In this document: one piece after another, positions 1 to 7,298 of the stretch
Numbering within the stretch: the stretch's first letter is position 1
Layout of the letters: each line of letters starts with the position of its first letter
From: Sinomonas gamaensis
Lineage (GTDB): Bacteria > Actinomycetota > Actinomycetes > Actinomycetales > Micrococcaceae
Assembly (NCBI RefSeq): GCF_005876955.1
Contig: NZ_SSCL01000010.1
Span: 65,587-129,586 of the forward strand
Length of the DNA: 64,000 nucleotides
Direction of reading: 5' to 3'
Notes under the pieces: model-generated
Seen by the model: only the letters and a program-made list of their open reading frames with translations
Databases searched by the model: none
What the model was told of the DNA's origin: nothing
Translations under genes and position numbers: made by a program

Positions 1-49
1 CTGCCCCTCCCCCGTTGCGCCGTCACGTCCGCAGGGTGAAGGACGGCCG

Positions 50-859
50 CTAGGCGGAGAAGCCGCCGTCGGCCTTGATCAGCTGCCCGTTGATCCAGCC
101 ACCCGGCGCACTCAGCAGGAAGGCAACCACCGCCGCGACGTCTTCCGGCGTCCCCAGTCGGCCGCCAGGCTGCCGAGCAGTGAGGGCCGCGCGCGTCGCG
201 TCGTCCATCCACCCCGTGTCGATCGGCCCGGGATTGACGACGTTCGCCGAGATGCCGAGATGCCCGAGCTCGCGCGCGGCGGCGAGGACGATGCGGTCGA
301 GCGCGCCCTTGCTCGCGCCGTACGGAAGGTTGTGCACGGTGTGGTCGCTCGTGAGGGCGACGATCCGCCCCAAGCCCTGAAGACTCGGCGGGAACTGCTC
401 GGCGAAGGCCTTGACCAGGAGCCAGCTTGCCCTCGCATTGACCTGGACGTGCCGGTCGAAGGACTCGACGCCCGTGTCCAAGATCGACGAGTCGACGGAT
501 TCCGCGTGGCTGAGGACCAGCGCACGGACTGGCGCCCTCCCGCCCGCCTCGGCCAGGAGCCGCGCGGGTGCTTCGGGATCCTGCAGGTCAACCTCGATGA
601 TTCGCGCCTCGGCGCCGAGCTTCCGAAGCTCCTCCACAGGCGCTCCGGCTTCCTGAGCCTCGACGCCGTGCACCCGGACGTCGTAGGGCGTCCAGTGCGA
701 AAGCGCGAGATCCCAACCCTGGCGGGCAAGTTCGCGCGCGATGCCCGCTCCGAGGCCTTCGCGGCGTCCCACCCCGGTAATGAGGGCAAGGGGGCGGTCA
801 GCGGTCGACGGCGTCCCGCTCCTGACTGCTTCCACGCTGGCAGCGTAGCGACTCTCCAC
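50..859 (-). CDS. SDR family NAD(P)-dependent oxidoreductase
   Basis: A 269-residue short-chain dehydrogenase/reductase, expected to be a cytoplasmic NAD(P)-linked carbonyl/alcohol oxidoreductase; the substrate cannot be read from sequence. The cofactor loop TGVGRREGLGAG is at residues 28-39, catalytic Tyr180 and Lys184 are in YGASK, the upstream Ser is near 171, and PGPIDTGW follows at about 210. The length is normal for a classical SDR. The start is uncertain: the assigned GTG has no clear Shine-Dalgarno, and a second in-frame GTG lies eight codons later (835). Its upstream region is rich in DnaA-box-like sequence. It has no operon partner in the window. Confidence 0.85.
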   Translation of the reverse strand: MESRYAASVEAVRSGTPSTADRPLALITGVGRREGLGAGIARELARQGWDLALSHWTPYDVRVHGVEAQEAGAPVEELRKLGAEARIIEVDLQDPEAPARLLAEAGGRAPVRALVLSHAESVDSSILDTGVESFDRHVQVNARASWLLVKAFAEQFPPSLQGLGRIVALTSDHTVHNLPYGASKGALDRIVLAAARELGHLGISANVVNPGPIDTGWMDDATRAALTARQPGGRLGTPEDVAAVVAFLLSAPGGWINGQLIKADGGFSA

Positions 860-883
860 ACCATGTGGACTCTTTGGGAGGAG

Positions 884-892
884 TTATCCACA
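884..892 (+). promoter_or_regulatory. Perfect DnaA box (TTATCCACA)
   Basis: TTATCCACA matches the classical DnaA-box consensus exactly. It lies just upstream of the SDR gene, about 18 kb from dnaA. A one-mismatch box (991-999) and a second perfect box (1013-1021, opposite orientation) follow within 130 bp. Binding is inferred from the motif only. Confidence 0.5.
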
Positions 893-983
893 CAATGTGG
901 GGAAAGCGCGTGCAAATCCCCTCTCAGTCCCGCATGTAGTGGGCCAACCCCGGAACCACAGCAGATCTTCCCGAATGACACCG

Positions 984-1022
984 CTGTAAGTTATCCACTC
1001 TGGGGACAAGGCTGTGGATAAC
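984..1022 (+). repeat. Three-copy intergenic element, copy A
   Basis: A 39-bp element that starts CTGTAAGTT and ends CTGTGGATAAC. Related copies lie at 2558-2597 and 3688-3727. This copy contains a TTATCCACT near-box and a perfect TGTGGATAA box at 1013-1021, and is one base shorter in the middle than the other two. It sits between the end of the GNAT gene and the start of the SDR gene. Its function is unknown. Confidence 0.6.
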
Positions 1023-1045
1023 GACGGCAGATGTCCACAGGAAAT

Positions 1046-1360
1046 TCAGACCTGTGGAGCCACAAATCCTTCGGCAACGAGATCCTGATAATCCGGGTGG
1101 CGTCGGACGAACGCCCGGACGTAGGGGCAGTAGGGCCTGATCCTCAGGCCTTTGGCGCGCACATCGTCGAGCGCGAAGGTCACGAGACGGCCAGCCAGGC
1201 CAAGACCGGAATAGCCCTCGTCCACCTCGGTGTGGTCGAACGCGAACACATGACCGTCGTCCTGGACGCGATAGAGCGTCATCCCAATGCGCTTGTCACC
1301 GTCGCGCAGCTCGTAGCGGTGGCGTTCTGGCACGTGGACGATCTCGATCCGATCCGTCAC
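1046..1360 (-). CDS. GNAT family N-acetyltransferase (small)
   Basis: A 104-residue protein resembling the small GNAT (YjdJ/Gcn5-like) acetyltransferases that use acetyl-CoA; the acceptor is unknown. The core runs YELRDGDKRIGMTLYR, then HTEVDEGYSGLGLAGRLV with the acetyl-CoA loop GYSGLGLAGRL, and ends in PYVRAFVRRHPDY, which is typical of this subfamily. The start is GTG at 1360 because it overlaps the TGA of the upstream pirin gene as GTGA, indicating translational coupling. An upstream in-frame extension exists but would run through the pirin gene and is low-complexity Arg-rich. Confidence 0.82.
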   Translation of the reverse strand: MTDRIEIVHVPERHRYELRDGDKRIGMTLYRVQDDGHVFAFDHTEVDEGYSGLGLAGRLVTFALDDVRAKGLRIRPYCPYVRAFVRRHPDYQDLVAEGFVAPQV

Positions 1361-2424
1361 TGCGGCTTCCTCTCTCGCGCTCCTCCGCGCGGCCGGAGTC
1401 GAACTTGGGGGAGCACGGGTGCGGGCAGGGGATGATCCCCGTCGGTGAGGTCGACGACCGGCCCGAAGCGGCCGCCGTCGTCCACGGCCCCAGCGTCGCG
1501 CACGGCCTCCATGCCGGTCTCGGCGCCGATCTGGCGCTGCCACGCCGCGCGGTACCCCACGATCTCCTCGTGACTCCGGCCCACAAAGTTCCACCACATG
1601 GTGATCTCCTCCTCGAACGGCGTCCCGCCGAGCAGAAGAATCCGCAGGGGATCGGGGGCGGGGTTCTCGAGGTGCAGCTCGTCTCGTCCCGTGCCGACGT
1701 ACGCGAGCGTGCTGTGCGCGGCCTCGCGACCCTCCACGCGTGCAGGCCCGTTCTCGGCGAGGACGCCGTGCTCGAAGGCCGGATCGACGGCGAGCACGAC
1801 GGCGGCGCCCGGCTTGAGCAGGAGCTCGGCACCGAGGAGGGGCGTGTGGGTGACGACGGGGGACTGACTGCCGGCAAGCTGGCCGAGGAATACACGGGCC
1901 TCGCCGACGGCGGCGCCGCCGTCGGTCGCCGTGAGCGTGACGGGTTCAGGGACGTAGCGCTCGAACCCCGGCTCCACGTGTCGGCTCGCATCGGGAAGTG
2001 CGGTCCACAGCTGCGCGCCGTGGAGGATCGTCGTGCGGGGAGTCGAGTACTCGGAATGGTTGATGCCGCGTCCCGCCGTCATGAGGTTGAGCTCGCCCGG
2101 GCGGACGAACGCGTGATGACCCGCGCTGTCCCGGTGCTCAACCTCGCCGGTGAAGAGCCAGCTCACGGTCTGCAGCCCAGTGTGCGGGTGCGGGGGCACC
2201 CGCATGCCTCCGGTCCGGGAGACGTCGTCGGGCCCGTAGTGGTCGAGGAAGCACCAGGCTCCGATCAGACTGCGCTCTTTGGAAGGCAGCGTGCGCCGGA
2301 CGGGCATCGCCCGGGGTCCGCCCAGAGGGACATCGCGCGGCACGAGGAGCTCGACGTCGGCGGCGACATCGTCCAGCTCGGCTCCGCACAGGGTTTCCTG
2401 GGGCTCGAGTTCGAGATTGCTCAT
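1357..2424 (-). CDS. Pirin family protein
   Basis: A 355-residue bicupin of the pirin family, which are metal-binding proteins; some members are quercetin dioxygenases or redox regulators. The N-terminal cupin has the family signature PHPHTGLQTVSWLFTGEVEH, followed by GELNLMTAGRGINHSE, giving the usual His/His/Glu metal ligands. The C-terminal cupin ends in a pirin tail (LLGGTPFEEEITMWWNFVGR). The start is ATG at 2424, preceded by a strong GGAGGAGG; a longer frame upstream lacks pirin similarity. It is the first gene of a two-gene unit with the GNAT gene (GTGA overlap). Confidence 0.9.
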   Translation of the reverse strand: MSNLELEPQETLCGAELDDVAADVELLVPRDVPLGGPRAMPVRRTLPSKERSLIGAWCFLDHYGPDDVSRTGGMRVPPHPHTGLQTVSWLFTGEVEHRDSAGHHAFVRPGELNLMTAGRGINHSEYSTPRTTILHGAQLWTALPDASRHVEPGFERYVPEPVTLTATDGGAAVGEARVFLGQLAGSQSPVVTHTPLLGAELLLKPGAAVVLAVDPAFEHGVLAENGPARVEGREAAHSTLAYVGTGRDELHLENPAPDPLRILLLGGTPFEEEITMWWNFVGRSHEEIVGYRAAWQRQIGAETGMEAVRDAGAVDDGGRFGPVVDLTDGDHPLPAPVLPQVRLRPRGGARERKPQ

Positions 2425-2499
2425 GACTGCCCTCCTCCGCCCGAGCCTAGCGGCTTCGCGTGAAAGTTGTGCACTTTCCAACAGGGACTATCCCCATAG

Positions 2500-2508
2500 T
2501 TATCCACA
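2500..2508 (+). promoter_or_regulatory. Perfect DnaA box (TTATCCACA)
   Basis: An exact consensus DnaA box in the divergent pirin/arsR intergenic region. A TGTGGATTA near-box (2589-2597) and element copy B lie within 100 bp. Functional binding is inferred from the motif. Confidence 0.45.
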
Positions 2509-2557
2509 TGTGTGGAGAAGGCGCTAGATACTCGCCTGCAGAGCCTGAACTACACAT

Positions 2558-2597
2558 CTGTAAGTTACGCACACTGTGGAAAACCCCTGTGGATTAC
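2558..2597 (+). repeat. Three-copy intergenic element, copy B
   Basis: A 40-bp copy of the element starting CTGTAAGTT and ending CTGTGGATTAC. With copy C it also shares the ten bases before it (AACTACA-type start), giving about 80% identity over 50 bp by eye. It lies immediately upstream of the ArsR promoter. Confidence 0.6.
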
Positions 2598-2600
2598 CCC

Positions 2601-2654
2601 TTGACGCTCTTGATCCTCGGGACCTAATCTTGATGTATTCAACCTCTAGGTTGA
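2601..2654 (+). promoter_or_regulatory. arsR promoter with palindromic operator
   Basis: TTGACG (2601-2606) and TAATCT (2625-2630) are separated by 18 bp. A perfect 7+2+7 palindrome, TCAACCTCTAGGTTGA, at 2639-2654 covers the expected transcription start. This arrangement suits autorepression by the ArsR-type protein encoded just downstream. Protein binding is inferred. Confidence 0.65.
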
Positions 2655-2711
2655 TAAAGCGAGCAGTTGATCATCGTGCCCTTGATCAGGCCGATGAGGA
2701 GAAGAGGAACC

Positions 2712-3074
2712 GTGGACAAGGTGGAGCTCGCCGATCCCGCGATCAGCGAGGAGGACAGGCTCAACCGCGCTTTCGCAGCCCTCTCCGACCCGTTGCGGCG
2801 TCGCATCGTCGCCCGCCTCGCGCAAGGCGACGCTACGGTCAATGAACTCGCCGAACCCTTCTCCGTCACCTTGCAGGCAGTCTCAAAGCATCTCAAGGTG
2901 CTCGAAGACGCCGGCCTCATCACGCGGCGCCGCGAGGCGCAGCGCCGTCCCTGCCATCTCGATCCCGAGGCCTTGGGCCGCCTTACCGCGTGGATCGAGG
3001 GCTACCGCCAGACCGTCGAAGAGCGCTACGAGCGCCTCGACGCCCTACTCGCATCACAGGAGAATCAGCCATGA
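2712..3074 (+). CDS. ArsR family winged-helix transcriptional regulator
   Basis: A 120-residue ArsR/SmtB-type repressor. The winged helix-turn-helix is clear: LSDPLRRRIVARL, then VNELAEPFSVTLQAVSKHLKVLEDAGLI, then an Arg-rich wing. There are no clustered cysteines for metal sensing, and this subclass is usually paired with an SRPBCC protein and senses something else or nothing known. GTG at 2712 is chosen because GAGGAGAAGAGG lies just upstream; the ATG 15 codons earlier lies beyond that ribosome-binding site. It overlaps the next gene by ATGA. The palindrome at 2639-2654 is the likely autoregulatory operator. Confidence 0.88.
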   Translation: MDKVELADPAISEEDRLNRAFAALSDPLRRRIVARLAQGDATVNELAEPFSVTLQAVSKHLKVLEDAGLITRRREAQRRPCHLDPEALGRLTAWIEGYRQTVEERYERLDALLASQENQP

Positions 3075-3553
3075 CCGCCACCAAGACCACCGTCGTCTCC
3101 GCAGAACCCGGACTTCCCTTCGTGGACGTCACTCGGGAATTCGATGCTCCAGCTGAGCGCGTCTTCCGCGCCCACACAGATCCTGAGCTCGTCGCGCAGT
3201 GGATGGGGCCACGGAAGTACGTGACCCAGATCGACCACTTCGATGCCAGGACCGGCGGGGCCTACCGCTTCAGCCAGTCGGACGGCGAGGGCAACGTCTA
3301 CGCCTTCCATGGCTCGTTCCACGAGCTCTCCGCGCCCAACCGGCTGGTGCAGACGTTCGAGTTCGAAGGCGCGCCGGGCCACGTGTCACTCGACGCAGCG
3401 CAGATCGAGGACCTGGAAGGCGGGCGCTGCCGGCTGACGGTGCATTCCACGTTCCAATCCGTCGAGGACAGGGACGCCATGCTCTCAGCGGGGATGACTG
3501 ACGGCATGAACGAGGGGTATGAACGTCTCGATGAGGTTCTCGCCCAAGGCTAG
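3071..3553 (+). CDS. SRPBCC (AHSA1-like) domain protein
   Basis: A 160-residue START/Bet v1-like (SRPBCC) protein of the activator-of-Hsp90-ATPase-homologue group. These bind hydrophobic ligands or have unknown roles, and they commonly sit behind an ArsR gene as here. Diagnostic stretches are VTREFDAPAERVFRAHTDPELVAQWMGP near the N-terminus and the closing helix MTDGMNEGYERLDEVL. The ATG overlaps the arsR stop (ATGA), so the two are co-translated. No signal peptide or membrane segment is seen. Confidence 0.88.
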   Translation: MTATKTTVVSAEPGLPFVDVTREFDAPAERVFRAHTDPELVAQWMGPRKYVTQIDHFDARTGGAYRFSQSDGEGNVYAFHGSFHELSAPNRLVQTFEFEGAPGHVSLDAAQIEDLEGGRCRLTVHSTFQSVEDRDAMLSAGMTDGMNEGYERLDEVLAQG

Positions 3554-3687
3554 CAGGGGCTTGAGTCGAGCTATCCACAGATAACCTGCGCTCTTGTCCA
3601 CAGCTGGGGATGACGCTTCTGAATCTCCACTCTCGCTTTCGGCACCATCGCCGCAATCACGCGGGAGAAGGGCTTCTAACTACAGAC

Positions 3688-3727
3688 CTGTAAGTTGTGC
3701 ACACTGTGGAAAACGTCTGTGGACAAC
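3688..3727 (+). repeat. Three-copy intergenic element, copy C
   Basis: A 40-bp copy of the element (CTGTAAGTT at the left, CTGTGGACAAC at the right) between the convergent ends of the SRPBCC and rhomboid genes. The same 180-bp gap also holds CTATCCACA (3571-3579) and TTGTCCACA (3594-3602), both DnaA-box-like. Confidence 0.6.
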
Positions 3728-3734
3728 GGGCGGC

Positions 3735-4607
3735 TCAGATGCCGGGAAGGACCGCGCCCGGAGTTCCGATCGTGCCGAGCCGCACCACGGTCAGGATGAC
3801 GAGCAGTGCCGTCACGAGAGCCATCCCGCCAATCTGGAGGAGAAGCTGGTAGCGACCCCTCGGGGCATAGGCGATGGCCGCCGTCGTCAGCCCTCCCGCT
3901 ATCAGCCCGCCCAGATGCGCCTGCCATGCGATCCCTTGGACTACGAATCCCAGGGCGGCGTTGATGGCGATGAGGACGAGGAGCTGACGCACGTCGCCCC
4001 CGCGCTGGCGGAGGACCACGAAGAGTGCGCCGAAGAGCCCGAAGATCGCGCCAGACGCGCCGATCACGCCGTTCATCGAAACCGGCGTCAGGAGGAAGAA
4101 GCCGACCGAGCCGCCCAAGGCGGAGATGAGGTAGACGGCAAGGTAGCGAACCCGGCCAAGAACTGGCTCAAGAATCCTGCCGAAGATCCAGAGCGTGTAC
4201 ATGTTCAGGACGATATGGAGGACAAATCCCTCCGAATGCAGGAACGCGCTCGTGAGCATGCGCCACGGCTCGAGCCCAGTGAGCGCCGTCGCGTAGGCGA
4301 AGTCCTGATAGACCAGATCGTTCGGCAGCAGCCACTGCAGCGCGTAGACCACCGCGCACGCGGCGATGATCGTCCAGGTGACGATGGGCTGTCCGCTGCG
4401 CACTGCCGCGCCGTAACGGGTCCTTGCCGCGGGAGCTGACAGCTCCCGCACGCAGTCGATGCATTGAACGCCCACCGGGGCCGGCCGCTGACACTCCGGG
4501 CACGCAGGCCTGCCGCACCGCTGACACCTCACATAGGAGACGCGGTCCGGATGGCGTGGGCAGACGGGGGGAGCGGCCGGCTCTGCCGGGGGCATTCCAT
4601 AACTCAT
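3735..4607 (-). CDS. Rhomboid family intramembrane serine protease
   Basis: A 290-residue rhomboid protease that would cleave transmembrane substrates within the membrane. Residues 1-60 are a cytosolic segment with zinc-finger-like cysteines (C16, C28, C31, C36, C39, C49, C52), common in actinobacterial rhomboids. Six or seven hydrophobic segments follow. The catalytic dyad is Ser185 in GASGAIFG and His231 in WQAHLGGL, with HIVLNMYTLW as the oxyanion-helix region. It lies 34 bp downstream of the cyclophilin gene on the same strand, so the two are probably co-transcribed. The substrate is unknown. Confidence 0.9.
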   Translation of the reverse strand: MSYGMPPAEPAAPPVCPRHPDRVSYVRCQRCGRPACPECQRPAPVGVQCIDCVRELSAPAARTRYGAAVRSGQPIVTWTIIAACAVVYALQWLLPNDLVYQDFAYATALTGLEPWRMLTSAFLHSEGFVLHIVLNMYTLWIFGRILEPVLGRVRYLAVYLISALGGSVGFFLLTPVSMNGVIGASGAIFGLFGALFVVLRQRGGDVRQLLVLIAINAALGFVVQGIAWQAHLGGLIAGGLTTAAIAYAPRGRYQLLLQIGGMALVTALLVILTVVRLGTIGTPGAVLPGI

Positions 4608-4641
4608 GGGGAATACAAAGCGATTCCGCTAGAGGTATAAA

Positions 4642-5187
4642 TCAGAGCTTCTCGATATCGATCGAGGTGATGACGACGTCCTCGACAGGACGGTCCTGCA
4701 AGCCCGTACGAACGCCCTCGATCTCGTCGACGACCTTCTTGGATGCCTCGTCGGCGACCTCCCCGAAGATCGTGTGCTTGCCGTAGAGCCAGCTCGTGTC
4801 GACTGTCGTGATGAAGAACTGCGAGCCGTTGGTGCCCTTGCCGCCCTGAATGCCGGCGTTGGCCATGGCGAGCTTGTACGGCTCCTTGAAGTTGAGCTCC
4901 GGGTGGATCTCGTCGTCGAAGCGGTAGCCCGGGCCGCCGATGCCCTTGCCGAGCGGGTCACCGCCCTGGATCATGAAGTCCTTGATGATGCGGTGGAAGA
5001 TCGTGCCGTTGTAGAGGGGCGTCCCCGTCTTGTCCTCACCGGTCTCGGGATGCGTCCACGACTGCTCGCCCGTCGCGAGTCCCACGAAATTCTTCACGGT
5101 CTTCGGCGCGTGGTTGCCGAAGAGATTAACCACGATGTCCCCGTGGTTCGTGTGGATGGTGGCCTTGGCGGTTGCATTAGCACTCAT
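4642..5187 (-). CDS. ppiA: Cyclophilin-type peptidyl-prolyl cis-trans isomerase
   Basis: A 181-residue cyclophilin catalysing proline cis-trans isomerisation during folding in the cytoplasm; there is no signal peptide. Active-site stretches are FHRIIKDFMIQGGDP (catalytic Arg and Gln) and GSQFFITT, with a Trp in SWLYGKHTIFGEV. The length is normal for the PpiA class found near actinobacterial origins. It starts at ATG 5187 with a weak GGAAG upstream. The rhomboid gene follows on the same strand. Confidence 0.95.
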   Translation of the reverse strand: MSANATAKATIHTNHGDIVVNLFGNHAPKTVKNFVGLATGEQSWTHPETGEDKTGTPLYNGTIFHRIIKDFMIQGGDPLGKGIGGPGYRFDDEIHPELNFKEPYKLAMANAGIQGGKGTNGSQFFITTVDTSWLYGKHTIFGEVADEASKKVVDEIEGVRTGLQDRPVEDVVITSIDIEKL

Positions 5188-5291
5188 GCGCTCATTCTTC
5201 CATGCAGCCCTTTGCGCCAGCGGAGCGAGGTTTGCTGTTCTGCGCTGGGTGAAATCGGGGAACTAGAGGGCACGGAATGCGATGCATGCAT

Positions 5292-5319
5292 AGCCTACGG
5301 CCCCCGGCTCTCGTAGGCT
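5292..5319 (+). promoter_or_regulatory. 8-bp inverted repeat in leader of 5354 gene
   Basis: AGCCTACG and CGTAGGCT are separated by 12 bases, about 35 bp before the GTG of the following gene. It could be an operator or a leader hairpin. There is no further evidence. Confidence 0.3.
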
Positions 5320-5353
5320 GGCGATGGACCTAGCAGAATGTCTGGAGGTAGCC

Positions 5354-6310
5354 GTGAAGAAATCACTGGAGAAGACCGTCACGAGCAGCGTCGAGAGTGC
5401 GCGCGACTGGGCACAGCCGCGCGTAGACGCGGCCGTGGAATGGGCCGTCCCTAAGATCCAGCAGGGCCTGGATGCCGCCTCCCCGAAGGTCCAAGAGGGC
5501 CTCAAGACCGCGGCCCACAATCTCGCCGAGGGCGTCGCGACCGTGACCCCGAAGATCCAAGAGGGGCTTTCCCATCTGGCCCCGAGGATCACCGAGATCG
5601 TGGACACGACCGCCCCCCGCCTTCATGAGGCCGTGGACAAGGCGGCGCCGGTCATCAAGGACACCGCCGATCAGGTGCTCCCGCGGATCTCGGAGGGCAT
5701 CGCTACGGCGGCGGAGACCGTGAACCGTGGATTGGCTGCGGCTCCGGGGCAGGTCGACGCCGTCGCCCAGCGCCTCGCCGAGTCGGGCATTGTCCGCCAG
5801 GCGGACGCCGCAGCGAGGGAGGCCGTCCACGCGGCGCAGCAAGCTGCCCGGCAGACGACGCAGGAACCGGTCAGGAGGAAGCGGCGCGGGCTGCTCGTGT
5901 TCGGGGTTGTGGCTGCGGCCGTCGCTGCCGGCGTTGCTGCTTGGAAGGCGGCCAAGCCGGTCGAGGATCCGTGGAAGACCCCGGCGCCCGTCAAGCCCGT
6001 GCCTGTGACCCCAGTTTCGTCCAACGGCTCGGGAGCCTCGGCTTCGAGTGCGGGCGGCGAGACCAAGGAGGAGTCGCCGGAGTCACAGGTGGGGGAGACG
6101 CCGTCGGCCTCGACACAGGCCGAGCCCGCCCCGGTGCCGGCAACTCACACATCGATGGGCCCCGAGTCTGCCGAGGCGGATGCGCCTGACGCCGACCAGG
6201 ACGCCGCGGAGGCGAAGGGCGAGGCGAAGCACGTCGCGAGCGACGCAGCGGAGGCCATTCGCAACATCCACGAGGCAAGCCAGGACAACGGCAAGCCGTC
6301 GCAGGCCTGA
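5354..6310 (+). CDS. Membrane-anchored protein with 11-residue (hendecad) repeats
   Basis: A 318-residue protein of unknown function. Residues 11-142 form about twelve tandem 11-residue units with the pattern P-(K/R)-(V/I)-x-E-G-(L/V), in phase at 33, 44, 55, 66, 77, 88, 99, 110 and 121. Such hendecads make long amphipathic helices, as in apolipoprotein-like or LEA-like proteins. A basic patch (RRKRRG) precedes one transmembrane segment at about 179-197. The remainder is a Pro/Ser/Glu-rich, acidic, probably disordered tail. The start is GTG at 5354 because GGAGG lies five bases upstream. It is divergent from ppiA and followed by a strong terminator. Confidence 0.75.
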   Translation: MKKSLEKTVTSSVESARDWAQPRVDAAVEWAVPKIQQGLDAASPKVQEGLKTAAHNLAEGVATVTPKIQEGLSHLAPRITEIVDTTAPRLHEAVDKAAPVIKDTADQVLPRISEGIATAAETVNRGLAAAPGQVDAVAQRLAESGIVRQADAAAREAVHAAQQAARQTTQEPVRRKRRGLLVFGVVAAAVAAGVAAWKAAKPVEDPWKTPAPVKPVPVTPVSSNGSGASASSAGGETKEESPESQVGETPSASTQAEPAPVPATHTSMGPESAEADAPDADQDAAEAKGEAKHVASDAAEAIRNIHEASQDNGKPSQA

Positions 6311-6334
6311 CGCCCGGCGTTTAGCGCTTCATCG

Positions 6335-6378
6335 AAGCGGGGAGGGGATCCGTGGAATACGGGTCCCCTCCCCGCTTT
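6335..6378 (+). terminator. Strong hairpin terminator after 5354 gene
   Basis: A 17-bp arm pair (AAGCGGGGAGGGGA.. with ..TCCCCTCCCCGCTT, one mismatch) and a short loop, ending in TTTG. It separates this gene from the glycosyltransferase, which begins only about 15 bases later. Confidence 0.8.
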
Positions 6379-6391
6379 GCTACATTTGCGG

Positions 6392-7273
6392 ATGATGGCC
6401 GCGGAATCAGCCCTCTCTCCCTACACGTCCGGTCGCCCGAGCGTGTCGATTGTCATCCCCGCCTACAACGAAGAAGGCGTGATCCGGCAGTGTGTCACGG
6501 CCGCGATCTACCAGTCGGTGCCTGCCCTCGAGATCATCGTCGTCGACAACCGCTCCCAAGACGGTACCGCTGGAATCGTCCGCCAAATGCAGGAGGAATA
6601 CCCCGAAGCGGGCATCAGGCTCCTCTCGCAGGATGCGGAGCAGGGGCTCATCCCCACCCGCAATTTCGGGCTCGACTCCGCTCAGGGAGACCTCCTCGGC
6701 CGCATCGATGCCGATTCGCTCCTCGAGCCGGACTGGGTCGAGGAGGTCATCAAGGCTTTCGCCGACCCCTCCGTGCAGGCTGCCACCGGCCCGGTCGTCT
6801 ATTACGACATGCCCATGCGCAGGTTCGGGCTCAAAGCGGACGACAAGGTCCGCCAGCTCATGCTCAAGCTGGCCCGGCAGCAGTACCACTTCCTGTTCGG
6901 CTCCAACATGGCGTTGCGGCGCAGCGCGTGGGAAGAGATCCGCGGGGAGGTCTGCCGCGACGAGAAGGATGAGATGCATGAGGACATCGATCTGTCCCTG
7001 CATCTCGCCGAGCATGGCCTTCGGGTGGAGTACTGGCCGAACATGGTGTCCGGAATGTCCGACCGCCGCCTCGAGGACTCGCCGCGCGACTACCGCTACT
7101 ACGTGACGCGCTTCGACCGCACCTACAAGGCGCACAACGTCAAGAAGATCGCCCTCAAGGCGCCGATGGTCGTCTTCTTCTCGATCTACTTCCCCGCCAA
7201 GCTGCTCCGCGCGGTCCACGCGGCCAACTCGTCGTCCGCGCCCAAACGGGGCGGCATCCGAACCGAAGTCTGA
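6392..7273 (+). CDS. Family 2 glycosyltransferase
   Basis: A GT2 (GT-A fold) glycosyltransferase of about 293 residues, using a nucleotide sugar and a metal ion; the acceptor is unknown. It opens with VSIVIPAYNEEGVIRQC, has IIVVDNRSQDGT for nucleotide binding, a DXD-like RIDADSL, and an ED-type catalytic site in MHEDIDLSLHLAEHG. It lacks clear polytopic membrane segments, so it is probably cytoplasmic or peripheral. Two adjacent ATGs (6392, 6395) follow the preceding terminator almost directly with no Shine-Dalgarno, so a leaderless message starting near TACATT (6381) is possible. Confidence 0.88.
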   Translation: MMAAESALSPYTSGRPSVSIVIPAYNEEGVIRQCVTAAIYQSVPALEIIVVDNRSQDGTAGIVRQMQEEYPEAGIRLLSQDAEQGLIPTRNFGLDSAQGDLLGRIDADSLLEPDWVEEVIKAFADPSVQAATGPVVYYDMPMRRFGLKADDKVRQLMLKLARQQYHFLFGSNMALRRSAWEEIRGEVCRDEKDEMHEDIDLSLHLAEHGLRVEYWPNMVSGMSDRRLEDSPRDYRYYVTRFDRTYKAHNVKKIALKAPMVVFFSIYFPAKLLRAVHAANSSSAPKRGGIRTEV

Positions 7274-7274
7274 C

Positions 7275-7298
7275 CTCGGCGTACTAGTCCGCGCCGAG
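7275..7298. terminator. Possible bidirectional hairpin between convergent genes
   Basis: A 7-bp inverted repeat CTCGGCG / CGCCGAG with a short loop lies across the 10-bp gap between the glycosyltransferase and the transporter, overlapping the latter's last codons. There is no clear T-tract, so the call is weak. Confidence 0.3.
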
